A stretch of 64,000 nucleotides of DNA, from contig JASHQS010000048.1 of assembly GCA_030038995.1 (NCBI GenBank), positions 1 to 64,000 of the forward strand, read 5' to 3'. Below, in pieces: positions 45,151-53,890 of this stretch (its first letter is position 1; each line of letters starts with the position of its first letter). Under the pieces are notes generated by a model. The model made no database searches. It was not told where the DNA came from and saw only the letters and a program-made list of their open reading frames with translations. The position numbers and the translations under genes were made by a program. The stretch comes from Xanthobacteraceae bacterium. Lineage in GTDB: Bacteria; Pseudomonadota; Alphaproteobacteria; Rhizobiales; Xanthobacteraceae.

Positions 45151-46878
45151 CTACGCCAAGCCCAGATAAGCACGGCGGACTTCGGGATTGGCCGAGACTT
45201 CCGCCATCGTGCCCTCGCTGATCACCTTGCCATGATGCAGACAGACCACCCGATCCGCCAGATTGCGGACGATCTCCATATCGTGCTCGACGCAAACGAT
45301 GGCACAGCCTGTTTGGTCGCGTAACGCGCGAAGCGTCGTGGCCAGCGCGTCGGCCTCATGGCGTGCCAGGCCCGCAGCCGGCTCGTCGAGCAACAGCACG
45401 ACCGGTTGCGAGCAGAGTGCCATGGCGATTTCAAGCGACCGGCGGTCACTGAGCGAGAGCAATTCGACGCGCTGATCGCCGTGGTTGCGCTCCAGCCGCG
45501 CATAAATCTCCGGAAGCGGCGTCACGGTGCCTGCTTCTTGGCGTGCGAGAATGAAATGCTCGGCGACCGTCAACCCTGGAAACAGGCTCGGAATCTGGAA
45601 TGTGCGCGCCAATCCGGCAGCGACGCGGTGATGCGGCGGCATGGTGTCGATGGGCGTTCCGCTCAAGCTCACGGCGCCGGCGTCGCATTCGATCGCGCCC
45701 GAAAGAATATTGAGCAGGGTCGTCTTGCCGGCACCATTCGGCCCGATCAAGCAGACGATCTCACGCGCCCTTACCCGCAGATTCGCCTTGTCCACCGCCA
45801 AATTACCGGAGAAGCGCTTGACAATGTCCGTGGCAACCAGCGCATCTGCAGCGGCTGTCGGCCGCGGCACCGCCGCTTCAACCCGCGGCGTCGTGTCAGC
45901 GAGTTCTCGTCCGGCAAAGAACAGACCGGCGATGCCGTTGGGCACCAACAGCACCGCGAGGATAAACAGCACGCCCAGCAGCAGGAGGTAGGAGTTGCCC
46001 ATCGAGCTCGCCAGCGCGTCCTGACCGTAGGTCAAAACCACGGCGCCGACGAATGGTCCAAGGAGAGTGGCCCTGCCGCCCACCGCCACCCAGACCAGAA
46101 CCTGGGTGGAAAGCACGATTCCGACGCGGTCGGGGCTGACGCTCGACATCCACGGCGCCGAGAACGCGCCGGCGACCGCCGACACGATGGCGCTGAGTGC
46201 AAAGGCGATGATCCGCTCACGGAAAATGGGAATGCCGAGATGCTCGGCGCGGCGCTCGTTAAGCCGGATGGCGGTCAGCCGATTGCCCAACGGCCGGTTC
46301 AGCACGGTCAGCCACAGCAGCGCAACGACGCCGACCGCCGTGGCAAAGCAGAGGTAATAATACGAATATGTCGACGTGAGCGGCGGCACGTAGAGGCCAG
46401 AACTGCCGCCGGTTACCGACCACCAGTCGCGGGCGATTTTTTCCGCGAGCAAGGTGATGGCGAGAGTAAGCACCGCCATTGTTGAGGGATTGGTGGCGCG
46501 GCGCAGGCCGACCGCGGCGGTGAATGCGCCCAAGAGTCCGGCCAACGCGACGCCGATGGCGCCGCCTACCGGCGCCGAGCCGTGCCGCACTAAAGCAATC
46601 GCGACGCCGTAGGTGCCCAGGCCGAAGAATACCGCCTGGCCGATCGAAACGATGCCGGTACGGCCCCAGGCGAGATCAAGGCCGACGGCGAATAGACCGT
46701 AAGTCAGGCCAAGCCCGATCAGTCCAACCTTGAACTCGTTGAGGAACAGCGGACACAGCGCCGCCGCCGCGAAAAGCAGGAGGCCGAGCACGCGACCGGA
46801 ATTGAATATTCCAGTCGCGGCTGGCCGCCCGCGCAGCGTTTTCACCCCGGACGTCCGCCAACGTCTCGTTTCGACCAT
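45151..46878 (-). CDS. Fused LivM permease-LivG ATPase
   Basis: A 575-residue fusion from ATG 46878. Residues about 30-325 are a LivM permease with eight to ten helices (LDLAWGRTGIVSIGQAVFFGLGTY split over the LivM signature). After a Pro/Ala-rich linker, an ATPase starts near residue 345 with Walker A GPNGAGKTT, HRVAAGLARTFQIPSLFPGL and Walker B VVLLLDEPAAGL. The ABC signature reads LSLSDRRSLEIA, lacking the Gly-Gln of the common form. LivM and LivG are usually separate, as in the second system in this window. The fusion enforces one-to-one assembly. Confidence 0.9.
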   Translation of the reverse strand: MVETRRWRTSGVKTLRGRPAATGIFNSGRVLGLLLFAAAALCPLFLNEFKVGLIGLGLTYGLFAVGLDLAWGRTGIVSIGQAVFFGLGTYGVAIALVRHGSAPVGGAIGVALAGLLGAFTAAVGLRRATNPSTMAVLTLAITLLAEKIARDWWSVTGGSSGLYVPPLTSTYSYYYLCFATAVGVVALLWLTVLNRPLGNRLTAIRLNERRAEHLGIPIFRERIIAFALSAIVSAVAGAFSAPWMSSVSPDRVGIVLSTQVLVWVAVGGRATLLGPFVGAVVLTYGQDALASSMGNSYLLLLGVLFILAVLLVPNGIAGLFFAGRELADTTPRVEAAVPRPTAAADALVATDIVKRFSGNLAVDKANLRVRAREIVCLIGPNGAGKTTLLNILSGAIECDAGAVSLSGTPIDTMPPHHRVAAGLARTFQIPSLFPGLTVAEHFILARQEAGTVTPLPEIYARLERNHGDQRVELLSLSDRRSLEIAMALCSQPVVLLLDEPAAGLARHEADALATTLRALRDQTGCAIVCVEHDMEIVRNLADRVVCLHHGKVISEGTMAEVSANPEVRRAYLGLA

Positions 46879-46930
46879 ACGCGATCTTGGCCCATAAACG
46901 GCAGGCGTGCCAACGGCGCGAAGTCGCGGT

Positions 46931-48154
46931 TCAGGTTTCGCACTTCAGGTCGTTTTTGACGAAGCCGACGTCCTTGACGATCTTATACAGCCCGCCCTTC
47001 TGGATCTGAGTGATGTACATCGGGTAACGGGGATTCATGCTAGTCGGATCGATCCTGATCGGCTTATCGGAAAGGATCGTCTTGGCTTCGAGCCCCTTGA
47101 AGGCGTTGAACACCGCCGCCTTGTCGTATGTACCGGCCTTCTCCACCGCGGCCTTGACGAAATCGAACGAATAAAAGGCCGTGGTCGCCACCAGCGGGAT
47201 CGGTCCTTCGCCGTACTTCTTCTTATAGTCGGCCTTGAACTTGTCGTTGGCGGCGGTCTTGATGTCCTCGCTGTAGCGCACGCAGGCGTATTGGCCGTCC
47301 ACCGCGTCGCCCATGGCCGGATAGAATTCCGGCTGCAGGTTGACGCCGGTGAGATGCGCGCCGGGCAACAGGCCGAGGCTTTGCGCCTGTTTGACGAAGC
47401 CGATGGCGTCGCCGCCGACCACACCGGAGAAGATGACGTCGGGCTTCGCCGACTTGATCTTGGCGATGGTGCCCGACCAATCGGCAGTGCCGAGCGGCGC
47501 GTAGATCTCGTCGAGCACCGTCACGCCGGCCTGCTTCATATAGATCTTGGCGACAGCCAGATAGGCGTGCGGGAAGGAGAAGTCCGAGCCGATCAACAGG
47601 AATTTTTTGCCGAACTTGTCGGCCATGAACGGCACCAGCGGGGCGTCGAGATCGAAGGAGTTTTCGCCCAGCATCACCGTTGTGGAGTTGCAGAACTTGT
47701 ACCAGAAACCGGCCTCGGGGAAGAGCACCGGAACGCCGGCGGCGGCGCAGATCTTGCTCGCCACCTCTTCCTCGTCGCCGGTGATGGTGCCGACGATCAT
47801 GTCGACATTCTCTTCCTGAATGAACTTTTTCACCACGGTGCCGGCGACCGCGGGCACGGCCTGCGTATCCTGGGTCACAGCCTCGACCGGATGCCCGGCG
47901 ATGCCGCCCGCGGCGTTGATCGTCTCGAGCCCGAGATTGAAGCCTTTCTGCATGGACGAACCCTCGGGCGCGACCGGTCCGGTCAGCGGCGCGACGAAGC
48001 CGATCTTGTAAGATCGCGGCCCCCTGAAGGCGGCGAATGCACGCCCGCCGGCAACGGCGGCCACGGCAGCGCCGCCCACCGCTTTGCCGAAGGCGCGGCG
48101 CGAAACACGTAGCGACGATGTCTTATCCGTTGTGGGTTCCGTTGATCGACTCAT
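46931..48154 (-). CDS. Branched-chain amino acid-type ABC substrate-binding protein, Tat-exported
   Basis: A 407-residue binding protein from ATG 48154, which overlaps the livH stop as ATGA. The N-terminus has SRRAFGKAV followed by a moderately hydrophobic Ala/Gly stretch ending GRAFA. This is a twin-arginine signal, so the protein is probably folded before export. YKIGFVAPLTGPVAPEG starts the mature fold. Such proteins bind amino acids, amides or aromatic acids. Its place between livH and the LivM-LivG fusion makes it the binding protein for this system. Confidence 0.9.
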   Translation of the reverse strand: MSRSTEPTTDKTSSLRVSRRAFGKAVGGAAVAAVAGGRAFAAFRGPRSYKIGFVAPLTGPVAPEGSSMQKGFNLGLETINAAGGIAGHPVEAVTQDTQAVPAVAGTVVKKFIQEENVDMIVGTITGDEEEVASKICAAAGVPVLFPEAGFWYKFCNSTTVMLGENSFDLDAPLVPFMADKFGKKFLLIGSDFSFPHAYLAVAKIYMKQAGVTVLDEIYAPLGTADWSGTIAKIKSAKPDVIFSGVVGGDAIGFVKQAQSLGLLPGAHLTGVNLQPEFYPAMGDAVDGQYACVRYSEDIKTAANDKFKADYKKKYGEGPIPLVATTAFYSFDFVKAAVEKAGTYDKAAVFNAFKGLEAKTILSDKPIRIDPTSMNPRYPMYITQIQKGGLYKIVKDVGFVKNDLKCET

Positions 48155-49035
48155 GACGCTTCCTCTCTTGCGGTTATCCAGGACCAGGTGATGCCCTGGG
48201 GTTTGAGAACGATAAAGATCGCCAACAATCCGAACAGGATGCTCTCGGCGACGGTGATGTTGAGATAGGCCTGTAAGAGCGTGAAGGTGAACTCGACGGC
48301 AACGGCGCCGAGCACCGGCCCGCCGAGCGAACCCGGTTTCGAGATCAGCACGGCAAAAAATGCCGGCGCCAGGAAAGACAGGCCGAGGGTGGGATTGATA
48401 GCGATGGTCGGCGCGATCAGCGCGCCAGCCAGGACGGCGAGCGCCGTCGCCAGGGCAAACACCATGGCGAACATTCGCTGCGGCGAAATGCCGAGTACCG
48501 CCGCCATTTCCACGTTGTCGATCGATGCGCGCAGGCGCAGACCGAGAGCGGTACGATAAAGCACGAGCAGCAGTATCGTCAGCAGTGCGATGATGCCGGC
48601 GGCGGCGGCGATGCGATATTCCGGATAGACGACGTCGCCGATTTCGATCAGGCCCTTGAGCGGCGGATCGATGCCCTTTTGCGACACTGTGAAGACCGTC
48701 GCGACGCCTTGCTGCAAAATGATGCCGACACCCCACGTCGCCAACAGCGTCGTCATGAACCCTTTGTCGTAGACCCAGCGCAGCACGCCGCGCTCGAGAA
48801 CGAGACCGAGAACGAACCCGACAACGAAAGTGAGGGGAAGCGCGATCAGAAACGGCAGGCCGCGCATTGCGTACATCGAATAAGCACCGACCATCATCAG
48901 GTCGCCTTGTGCAATGTTCACGATGCGCAGCTCGCCGAGGATCAAGCCAAGGCTGAATGCGACGAGCGCCAGCCCGGAGGATGCCCAGATGAAATCCAGA
49001 AGAATCTGAACCCAGCTACTCACCCGGCCTCCCAT
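48151..49035 (-). CDS. livH: Branched-chain amino acid-type ABC permease (LivH)
   Basis: A 294-residue membrane protein from ATG 49035 with eight helices. LGLILGELRIVNIAQGDLMM is the LivH signature, with NIAQGD in place of NLAHG. RLRASIDNVEMAAVLGI is the ATPase-contact loop. It forms the translocation pore with the LivM half of the fusion protein. The first gene of the transporter part; 199 bases separate it from the alpha/beta hydrolase upstream on the same strand. Confidence 0.92.
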   Translation of the reverse strand: MGGRVSSWVQILLDFIWASSGLALVAFSLGLILGELRIVNIAQGDLMMVGAYSMYAMRGLPFLIALPLTFVVGFVLGLVLERGVLRWVYDKGFMTTLLATWGVGIILQQGVATVFTVSQKGIDPPLKGLIEIGDVVYPEYRIAAAAGIIALLTILLLVLYRTALGLRLRASIDNVEMAAVLGISPQRMFAMVFALATALAVLAGALIAPTIAINPTLGLSFLAPAFFAVLISKPGSLGGPVLGAVAVEFTFTLLQAYLNITVAESILFGLLAIFIVLKPQGITWSWITAREEAS

Positions 49036-49052
49036 CAGTGCGCTTTTGCAAG

Positions 49053-49083
49053 GTTATACGGCAGACGGCCGATGCGCGAGCAA
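49053..49083 (-). promoter_or_regulatory. Possible sigma-70 promoter for livH
   Basis: On the minus strand TTGCTC and TATAAC are separated by 19 bases, just upstream of the livH start at 49035. The spacing is longer than ideal. Confidence 0.25.
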
Positions 49084-49234
49084 TAAATCTGAACAGAAGA
49101 ATATTCCCTCGCCCAACCCCGCCCGACGCGACAGTTTGTCCGCTTATGGGTGCAGCCGGAAGAGGTTCAAGATATTGTAGGCGCTGCCGAAATTGTGCTT
49201 CGCGTGCACCACGGAGGCGCCGCGCGGTTGCCGA

Positions 49235-50035
49235 TCATCCGCCGTTGAGGAATTTCGCCACCAGGGGCCCGAGGACCTCTAGCCGCTCCACCTGCGGCAC
49301 GTGACCGCAATCCTTGATGATCTCGATCCGCGAATTGGCAATCCGGTCGGCGAATTCTTTGGCGTAGACTGAGGAGATCAGCGCATCGTCCTCGCCCCAG
49401 ACGATCAGGGTCGGCGCCTTGACCCGATGCAGGCGCTTTTTCAGGCCTTTGTCGGGAATGGGCCAGACAAATTTTCCGGTGGCGCCGAGCGCCCAGACCA
49501 GATCGGCGGTGATCACCGCCACCTGTTTGGGGTCGCTCGGCATTTGCAGCGCCGCTTGCACCGGCGACGAATCGAGGTGCTTGTACAAGGTCGCGACGAG
49601 TTGTTCCGGCGGCATGAGCATGTAGGGCGCTACCGGCGCGTCCTCGCGCCACAGGCCGATCGGATCGAGCACGATCATTTTGCTGACGCGCTCCGGCCGA
49701 AAGGCCGCCAGCTCGCACGCAATCATGCCGCCGAACGAGGTGCCGACCACCGGCACCGACGGCAGATCGAGGGCGTCGAGAATCTCGTCATAGATCAAAA
49801 GCAGATCCCAGAGGCTCTCGACCCCGTAGATCGCTTCACGCGCCGTCTCGCCGGTCCCGGGATGATGCGGAGCATAGACGGTGAAATGCTCGCATAGCCC
49901 TTCGACGAAAGGGTCCCAGATCGGTCCACCCGCGGCGTGCAGATAAAGCAGAGGCGGACCGTTGCCCGCTGTCTTCACCTTCGCTTCGAAATTGCAGTGA
50001 CGGATCGGGATCGTCTTCACAGTGGCGCTGATCAT
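49235..50035 (-). CDS. Alpha/beta-fold hydrolase
   Basis: A 266-residue protein from ATG 50035. The oxyanion region is LLYLHAAGGP, the nucleophile elbow GTSFGG, the acid Asp sits in VWGEDDALI, and the His in IIKDCGHVPQVER. The full Ser-Asp-His triad is present. This size and pattern match carbon-carbon hydrolases of meta-cleavage pathways and related esterases. It lies between an LLM oxidoreductase and the Liv transporter on one strand, suggesting it hydrolyses an ester, lactone or ring-cleavage product of the imported compound. Confidence 0.86.
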   Translation of the reverse strand: MISATVKTIPIRHCNFEAKVKTAGNGPPLLYLHAAGGPIWDPFVEGLCEHFTVYAPHHPGTGETAREAIYGVESLWDLLLIYDEILDALDLPSVPVVGTSFGGMIACELAAFRPERVSKMIVLDPIGLWREDAPVAPYMLMPPEQLVATLYKHLDSSPVQAALQMPSDPKQVAVITADLVWALGATGKFVWPIPDKGLKKRLHRVKAPTLIVWGEDDALISSVYAKEFADRIANSRIEIIKDCGHVPQVERLEVLGPLVAKFLNGG

Positions 50036-50128
50036 GACTCACATCCAATCTGCTCGACGGCGGTTTCGCGAAAGGCCGGCGCGATCGGTCGGGAATCGCG
50101 CCGACCGCGGGGAGCGGCTCGTCGGCCG

Positions 50129-51397
50129 CTACGCCGTCGCCATCTCGCGTCGCTTAGCCGGCCGCTTGCGCAGCTTCTTGGGCCACCAATGGTTCTCCAA
50201 ATCCTTATCTTCCCAGATTTTCTGCAGATGCGGGAGCACTTCGCGCCCAAACAATTCGATGTTCTTCTTGGCCTGCTCGTGCGGCATGGAACCGAACTGC
50301 AGCGCCACCATCAGATGCCCGACATTGAGCCGCTTGGCGATGGCTTCGAGTTTCTGGCGCACGGTCGCCGGGCTGCCGACCACGACGAACTCCCTCTCGA
50401 TCATGTCCTTCGCCTTCAATGGCTTCAGATCGATGGTGAAGTCGCTGATTTGCAGCAGGTTCTTTCCGGAGCTCAGGACATTCAACAGACTCTTATAGTC
50501 GGCGTTGCCGGGCGGGGCGATGTAGCCGAGCGGCAGGTGCAGGAGCTTGTGATAGAAGTACTCGACATGCTTGCTGTATTCCTCTTCCGCCTGGCGATCG
50601 GTCTCTCCTACGCCGACGACTTGCAGAAACGCAGCGCGGTACGGATTGGCGTCCCTGCCCTTGGCAGCGGCGCGCACCCAGAACCGGTCCATCACCTGTT
50701 CGGCCGATTTGCCGCCGAAATAGCTGAGATAGGCGTAGGGAAAATTGCGATCGTGGCAATAATCCCAAGTCGATGAACTGGCCGCTCCCGGGATCAGCAC
50801 CGGCGGATGCGGCTCCTGGACGGGGCGCGGCCACAAGTTCACTTTCGGTAACTGGGTATATTTGCCGTTCCACGCGAAGAACTCTTTCGCAGTCCAGGCT
50901 TTGAGCATGAGCTCCACGCCCTCGCGCCAGCGCTCGCGATGCTCCATGGGCGTGATGCCGTTGCTGATGGAGACGTCGTTGCCAAGGCCGGTCGGCAGGC
51001 CGGCAATCAGCCGACCGCCACTGATGCAATCGAGCACCGCGTATTCCTCGGCGAGGCGAATCGGCGGGCAAGATGAAATCGTTGCGCCCAGCTGAACCAG
51101 GGCGACCTGATCCAATCCCTGCTCGGCCGTCATCCTGGCCAGGATGGCGCCGAATAAGTTTGGATTGCACATGAAACCGTAAGGATTCTGATGGTGCTCG
51201 TTGAGGCCGACGCCGTCAAACCCGACCTTTGCCGCCAACATGAGCTCGTCGATCGACCGGTTGTAAACGTCCGTCACCTTGTTGGCGTCGCCGTACTGCC
51301 ACCACGGCGCGTCGACCCATGCCGAGGCCAGGCCTTTCGGAGGAAAATCCGCGGGCAAGTCGCGGTAGGGCATGAAGTGAAACATCGTGACCTTCAT
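50129..51397 (-). CDS. LLM-class flavin-dependent monooxygenase (bacterial luciferase family)
   Basis: A 422-residue protein from ATG 51397, with a perfect AAGGAGG nearby. Family signs are VGLNEHHQNPYG, LAEEYAVLDCISGGRLIAGLPTG and VLIPGAASSSTWDYC, with FVVVGSPATVRQKLEAI near the end. These enzymes use reduced FMN and oxygen to oxidise substrates such as heterocycles, amines or ketones. It leads the minus-strand operon and is divergent from the MetE-like gene. Its long C-terminus (WWPKKLRKRPAKRRE) is basic and unusual. Confidence 0.88.
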   Translation of the reverse strand: MKVTMFHFMPYRDLPADFPPKGLASAWVDAPWWQYGDANKVTDVYNRSIDELMLAAKVGFDGVGLNEHHQNPYGFMCNPNLFGAILARMTAEQGLDQVALVQLGATISSCPPIRLAEEYAVLDCISGGRLIAGLPTGLGNDVSISNGITPMEHRERWREGVELMLKAWTAKEFFAWNGKYTQLPKVNLWPRPVQEPHPPVLIPGAASSSTWDYCHDRNFPYAYLSYFGGKSAEQVMDRFWVRAAAKGRDANPYRAAFLQVVGVGETDRQAEEEYSKHVEYFYHKLLHLPLGYIAPPGNADYKSLLNVLSSGKNLLQISDFTIDLKPLKAKDMIEREFVVVGSPATVRQKLEAIAKRLNVGHLMVALQFGSMPHEQAKKNIELFGREVLPHLQKIWEDKDLENHWWPKKLRKRPAKRREMATA

Positions 51398-51938
51398 GAT
51401 CGGTCCTCCTTGCGGTCGTTCAGGCCGCGCATCGCCGGCTTGAACTGCGGCCTTCAAGGGGGCCGCTGTTGTCCGATTTGACCATAGCAGGTGTTCCGAC
51501 GCGATGATAGCGCGAGCTCAAACGATCAAAGCAATCGGGAACTTGGCGCCGTTTGAGCGCGGCGAATGAGGACCTGAGATCGCCGGCAAGGAGCCGGACC
51601 CTGAATATGCCAAGGGCGCCGCATTCGAACGCTCATCACTAAAAGTTACTTCGGGGTCGGGCCATTGTTTGAAACACGCGTGCAGCGCATAGTCCATCCC
51701 GTTGTCGACGATGCACATTTGATTGCATCGACGCCAGATCGAGACGCTATGATACGGATACTCGCTCGCTGCCATTACGCGAGACCGAGCCGGAGCTTAA
51801 GCGCGGAAACGATGCAGGCGCTGGCGCAGTATGCCGTGACTTCGCAACGGATTGCGGAACGAGGCGATGCAGCGCTAAAATGCCTCGGATGACGCGGTGA
51901 ATTCCGCAGGAAAGCTGCGTATATATCAGGAGGAGACC
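51398..51938. promoter_or_regulatory. Divergent intergenic region between LLM and MetE-like genes
   Basis: These 541 bases contain two short open frames on opposite strands (51518-51775 minus, 51665-51892 plus), neither with recognisable protein features or ribosome site. A sigma-70-like promoter for the plus-strand gene is at 51852-51881: TTGCGG, 18 bases, TAAAAT, about 58 bases before the start. The region is long for a divergent promoter pair and may hold regulator sites. Confidence 0.35.
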
Positions 51939-53183
51939 ATGGCCGACCGCATCCTGACGACTCACGTTGGCAGCCTACCGCGCCCGCAGAAGCTCCTCGA
52001 ATTGAGTCGGAAGAAGACCCTGGGCGAGAAGTTCGAGGAGGCCGCCTTCGAGCGCGAGCTGAAGGACTCTGTGGCCGATGTCGTACGCAAGCAGAAAGAG
52101 GTCGCCGTCGATCTCGTCAACGACGGCGAGCTCGGGCATACCGTGGGCTGGGCCTACGATTACGGCGCTTGGTGGTCGTACGTGATCCGGCGGCTCGGCG
52201 GCGTCGAGATTACCGACACGGGACTCTGGTTCACGACGCTGTCGGCCCACACCAAGGCGCCGATGGCGCCCAAGGATTTCATCGTCGGCGACTGGGGTGA
52301 GCGCCGCGACATGGCCAAGTTCCAGGAAGCTTATCTCGATCCGCAGTCCGGCTGCGGGCTGCCCGAGCAATTCATGACCAACCATAGCCCCTTGGTGAAA
52401 GGCCCGATCACGTACAAGGGGCAGGATTTGATACGGCGCGACATCGCCAACTTCAAGGCCGGTCTCAAGGCGGCCGGGCTATCGACCGAGGGCGCCTGGA
52501 TGAACGCGATAGCGCCGGCAAGCTGCGCGCGCATGCCGAACGAGTATTACAAGACCGAAGAGGAACTGTTGTACGCCTGCGCCGACGCGATGCACGAAGA
52601 GTACAAGGCGATCATCGACGCCGGATTGATGGTGCAGCTCGACGATCCCGCGATCGGCGAGAACTGGGATCAGCAGAAGAACGAGCCGAACGTCGAGGGC
52701 TATCGGCGCTACACCAAGATGCAGATCGATGCGCTCAACCACGCGATCAAGGGCTTGCCTTCTGACAAGATCCGCTTCCACCTCTGCTGGGGCAGCTGGC
52801 ACGGCCCGCATACCACCGACATCCCGATGAAGCACCTGATCGATCTGATGCTCACGGTCAACTGCGACTATTATTCCTTCGAGGCCGCCAACGCCCGCCA
52901 CGAGCACGAATGGAAGCTGTGGAAGAACACCAAGCTTCCGGCAGGCAAGAAAATCCTGCCCGGCGTGGTGAGCCACTCGACCAATCTGATCGAGGACCCC
53001 GAACTCGTCGCCGACCGCATCATCCGTTTCGCGGAAGTCGTGGGCCGCGACAAAGTCATCGCCTCGACCGACTGCGGGCTTGGCGGCCGCGTGCATCCGC
53101 AGATCGCCTGGGCCAAGCTCAAGACGCTGTCCGAGGGCGCCGCGCTTGCCACCAAGCAGCTCTGGGCGCGGTCGGCGGCTTAG
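51939..53183 (+). CDS. Cobalamin-independent methionine synthase-like (MetE C-terminal family) protein
   Basis: A 414-residue TIM-barrel protein from ATG 51939, with AGGAGGAG upstream. The zinc ligands of the MetE catalytic domain are visible: His and Cys in FHLCWG, Glu in YYSFEAANARHEHEW, and Cys in ASTDCGLG. It lacks the N-terminal MetE domain, which full-length enzymes of about 750 residues have. Such short forms are usually not housekeeping methionine synthases and may transfer methyl groups from another donor or act in catabolism. It is divergent from the LLM-Liv operon and next to regulator and insertion-sequence scars. Confidence 0.85.
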   Translation: MADRILTTHVGSLPRPQKLLELSRKKTLGEKFEEAAFERELKDSVADVVRKQKEVAVDLVNDGELGHTVGWAYDYGAWWSYVIRRLGGVEITDTGLWFTTLSAHTKAPMAPKDFIVGDWGERRDMAKFQEAYLDPQSGCGLPEQFMTNHSPLVKGPITYKGQDLIRRDIANFKAGLKAAGLSTEGAWMNAIAPASCARMPNEYYKTEEELLYACADAMHEEYKAIIDAGLMVQLDDPAIGENWDQQKNEPNVEGYRRYTKMQIDALNHAIKGLPSDKIRFHLCWGSWHGPHTTDIPMKHLIDLMLTVNCDYYSFEAANARHEHEWKLWKNTKLPAGKKILPGVVSHSTNLIEDPELVADRIIRFAEVVGRDKVIASTDCGLGGRVHPQIAWAKLKTLSEGAALATKQLWARSAA

Positions 53184-53281
53184 CCGAAACGCAACGGGTG
53201 TTTTTGCACGACCAATCGGCGCCTGGTCGGAAACAATATCAGCCCACAACGTTCGGCCAGGCAGCCCCATAGCCCCGTCGG

Positions 53282-53419
53282 CGCATAAAGCATGACCGCA
53301 ATCGCGAGCGCGGCCTGCGCGCGCTCGCCGTTCCCGTTCTTGATCGCACCGGCCAGTCGGTAGCGGCGATCAATCTGTCGACCCACGGCACCCGCACCAA
53401 GCGCAACGAAATACGCTAG
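53282..53419 (+). pseudogene. C-terminal remnant of an IclR-family regulator
   Basis: One frame ending at the stop at 53417-53419 reads RERGLRALAVPVLDRTGQSV and then AAINLSTHGTRTKRN. This matches the end of the IclR effector-binding domain (GLRSxAVPV, then VAAINVSTH). No start or DNA-binding domain precedes it, and the frame is too short to show as a normal gene. IclR regulators typically control aromatic degradation operons. Most of the gene appears lost by deletion. Confidence 0.6.
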
Positions 53420-53455
53420 CGTCAGGAGAGCAGGAAAGGAGGATGATCGTCAAAC

Positions 53456-53835
53456 GAGCTGAAACCTTGGCTCAAAGGCTGCGTGGTAACGGCCGACGCG
53501 CCGCATTGCCATCGCGGCATGGCCAAAGAGATCGCGGCGCGGGGCGGCGATTACTTCTTGATGAGCCGGGGATACAGCCCGCAGCAGGTCCTGCGCATCG
53601 TCCGCACGCACTGGACCATCGAGAACGGATTGCATCGGCCGCGCGATGTCGTGCCCGACGAGGAGTTGGCGCGCAACCGCAAGGACAATGCACCCGCCAA
53701 CCTCGCCGTTCTCAGGCGCTCGGCCCTCAACGTCGCCCGCGCTCATCCGGACACCCAAATCTCCTTGCGCGCCGAACTCAAACGAGCAGGATGGGACGAT
53801 GCGTCCTCTTCGAACTCGTCGGTCACATGCGATAG
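53456..53835 (+). mobile_element. Degraded ISAs1-family transposase
   Basis: The frame from 53456 begins inside the transposase at ELKPWLKGCVVTADAPHC and runs to GGDYFLMSRGYSPQQVLRIV. It continues with RTHWTIENGLH, NRKDNAPANLAVLRRSALNV and KRAGWDDA, all ISAs1-type DDE motifs. The N-terminal half is gone. About 60-90 residues are missing between GGDY and FLMSR. A one-base deletion after GWDDA shifts the frame; the other frame supplies LFELVGHMR and the stop at 53833-53835. It is a non-functional remnant between the IclR scar and livH. Confidence 0.75.
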
Positions 53836-53845
53836 CCCTGCCCTG
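53826..53845 (-). repeat. Right terminal inverted repeat of the ISAs1 remnant
   Basis: Read inward on the minus strand this is CAGGGCAGGGCTATCGCATG, like ISAs1-family ends (CAGGGC, then a CGCATG stretch). It overlaps the transposase stop. No matching left end was found upstream, agreeing with a left-truncated element. Confidence 0.55.
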
Positions 53846-53890
53846 CAGGGGCAGGGCGACGAGAAGAGCTTCACGCGATAGGGCGCCGCA

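Noticed and set aside
51518-51892. Two short frames in the LLM/MetE-like divergent region
   Set aside because: No ribosome site, no recognisable domains, and they overlap each other on opposite strands.
53443-53480. ATG 53443 as start of a new gene
   Set aside because: The purine run directly touches the ATG and the frame is soon antiphase to the transposase remnant; it may be the broken start of a lost gene but cannot be supported.
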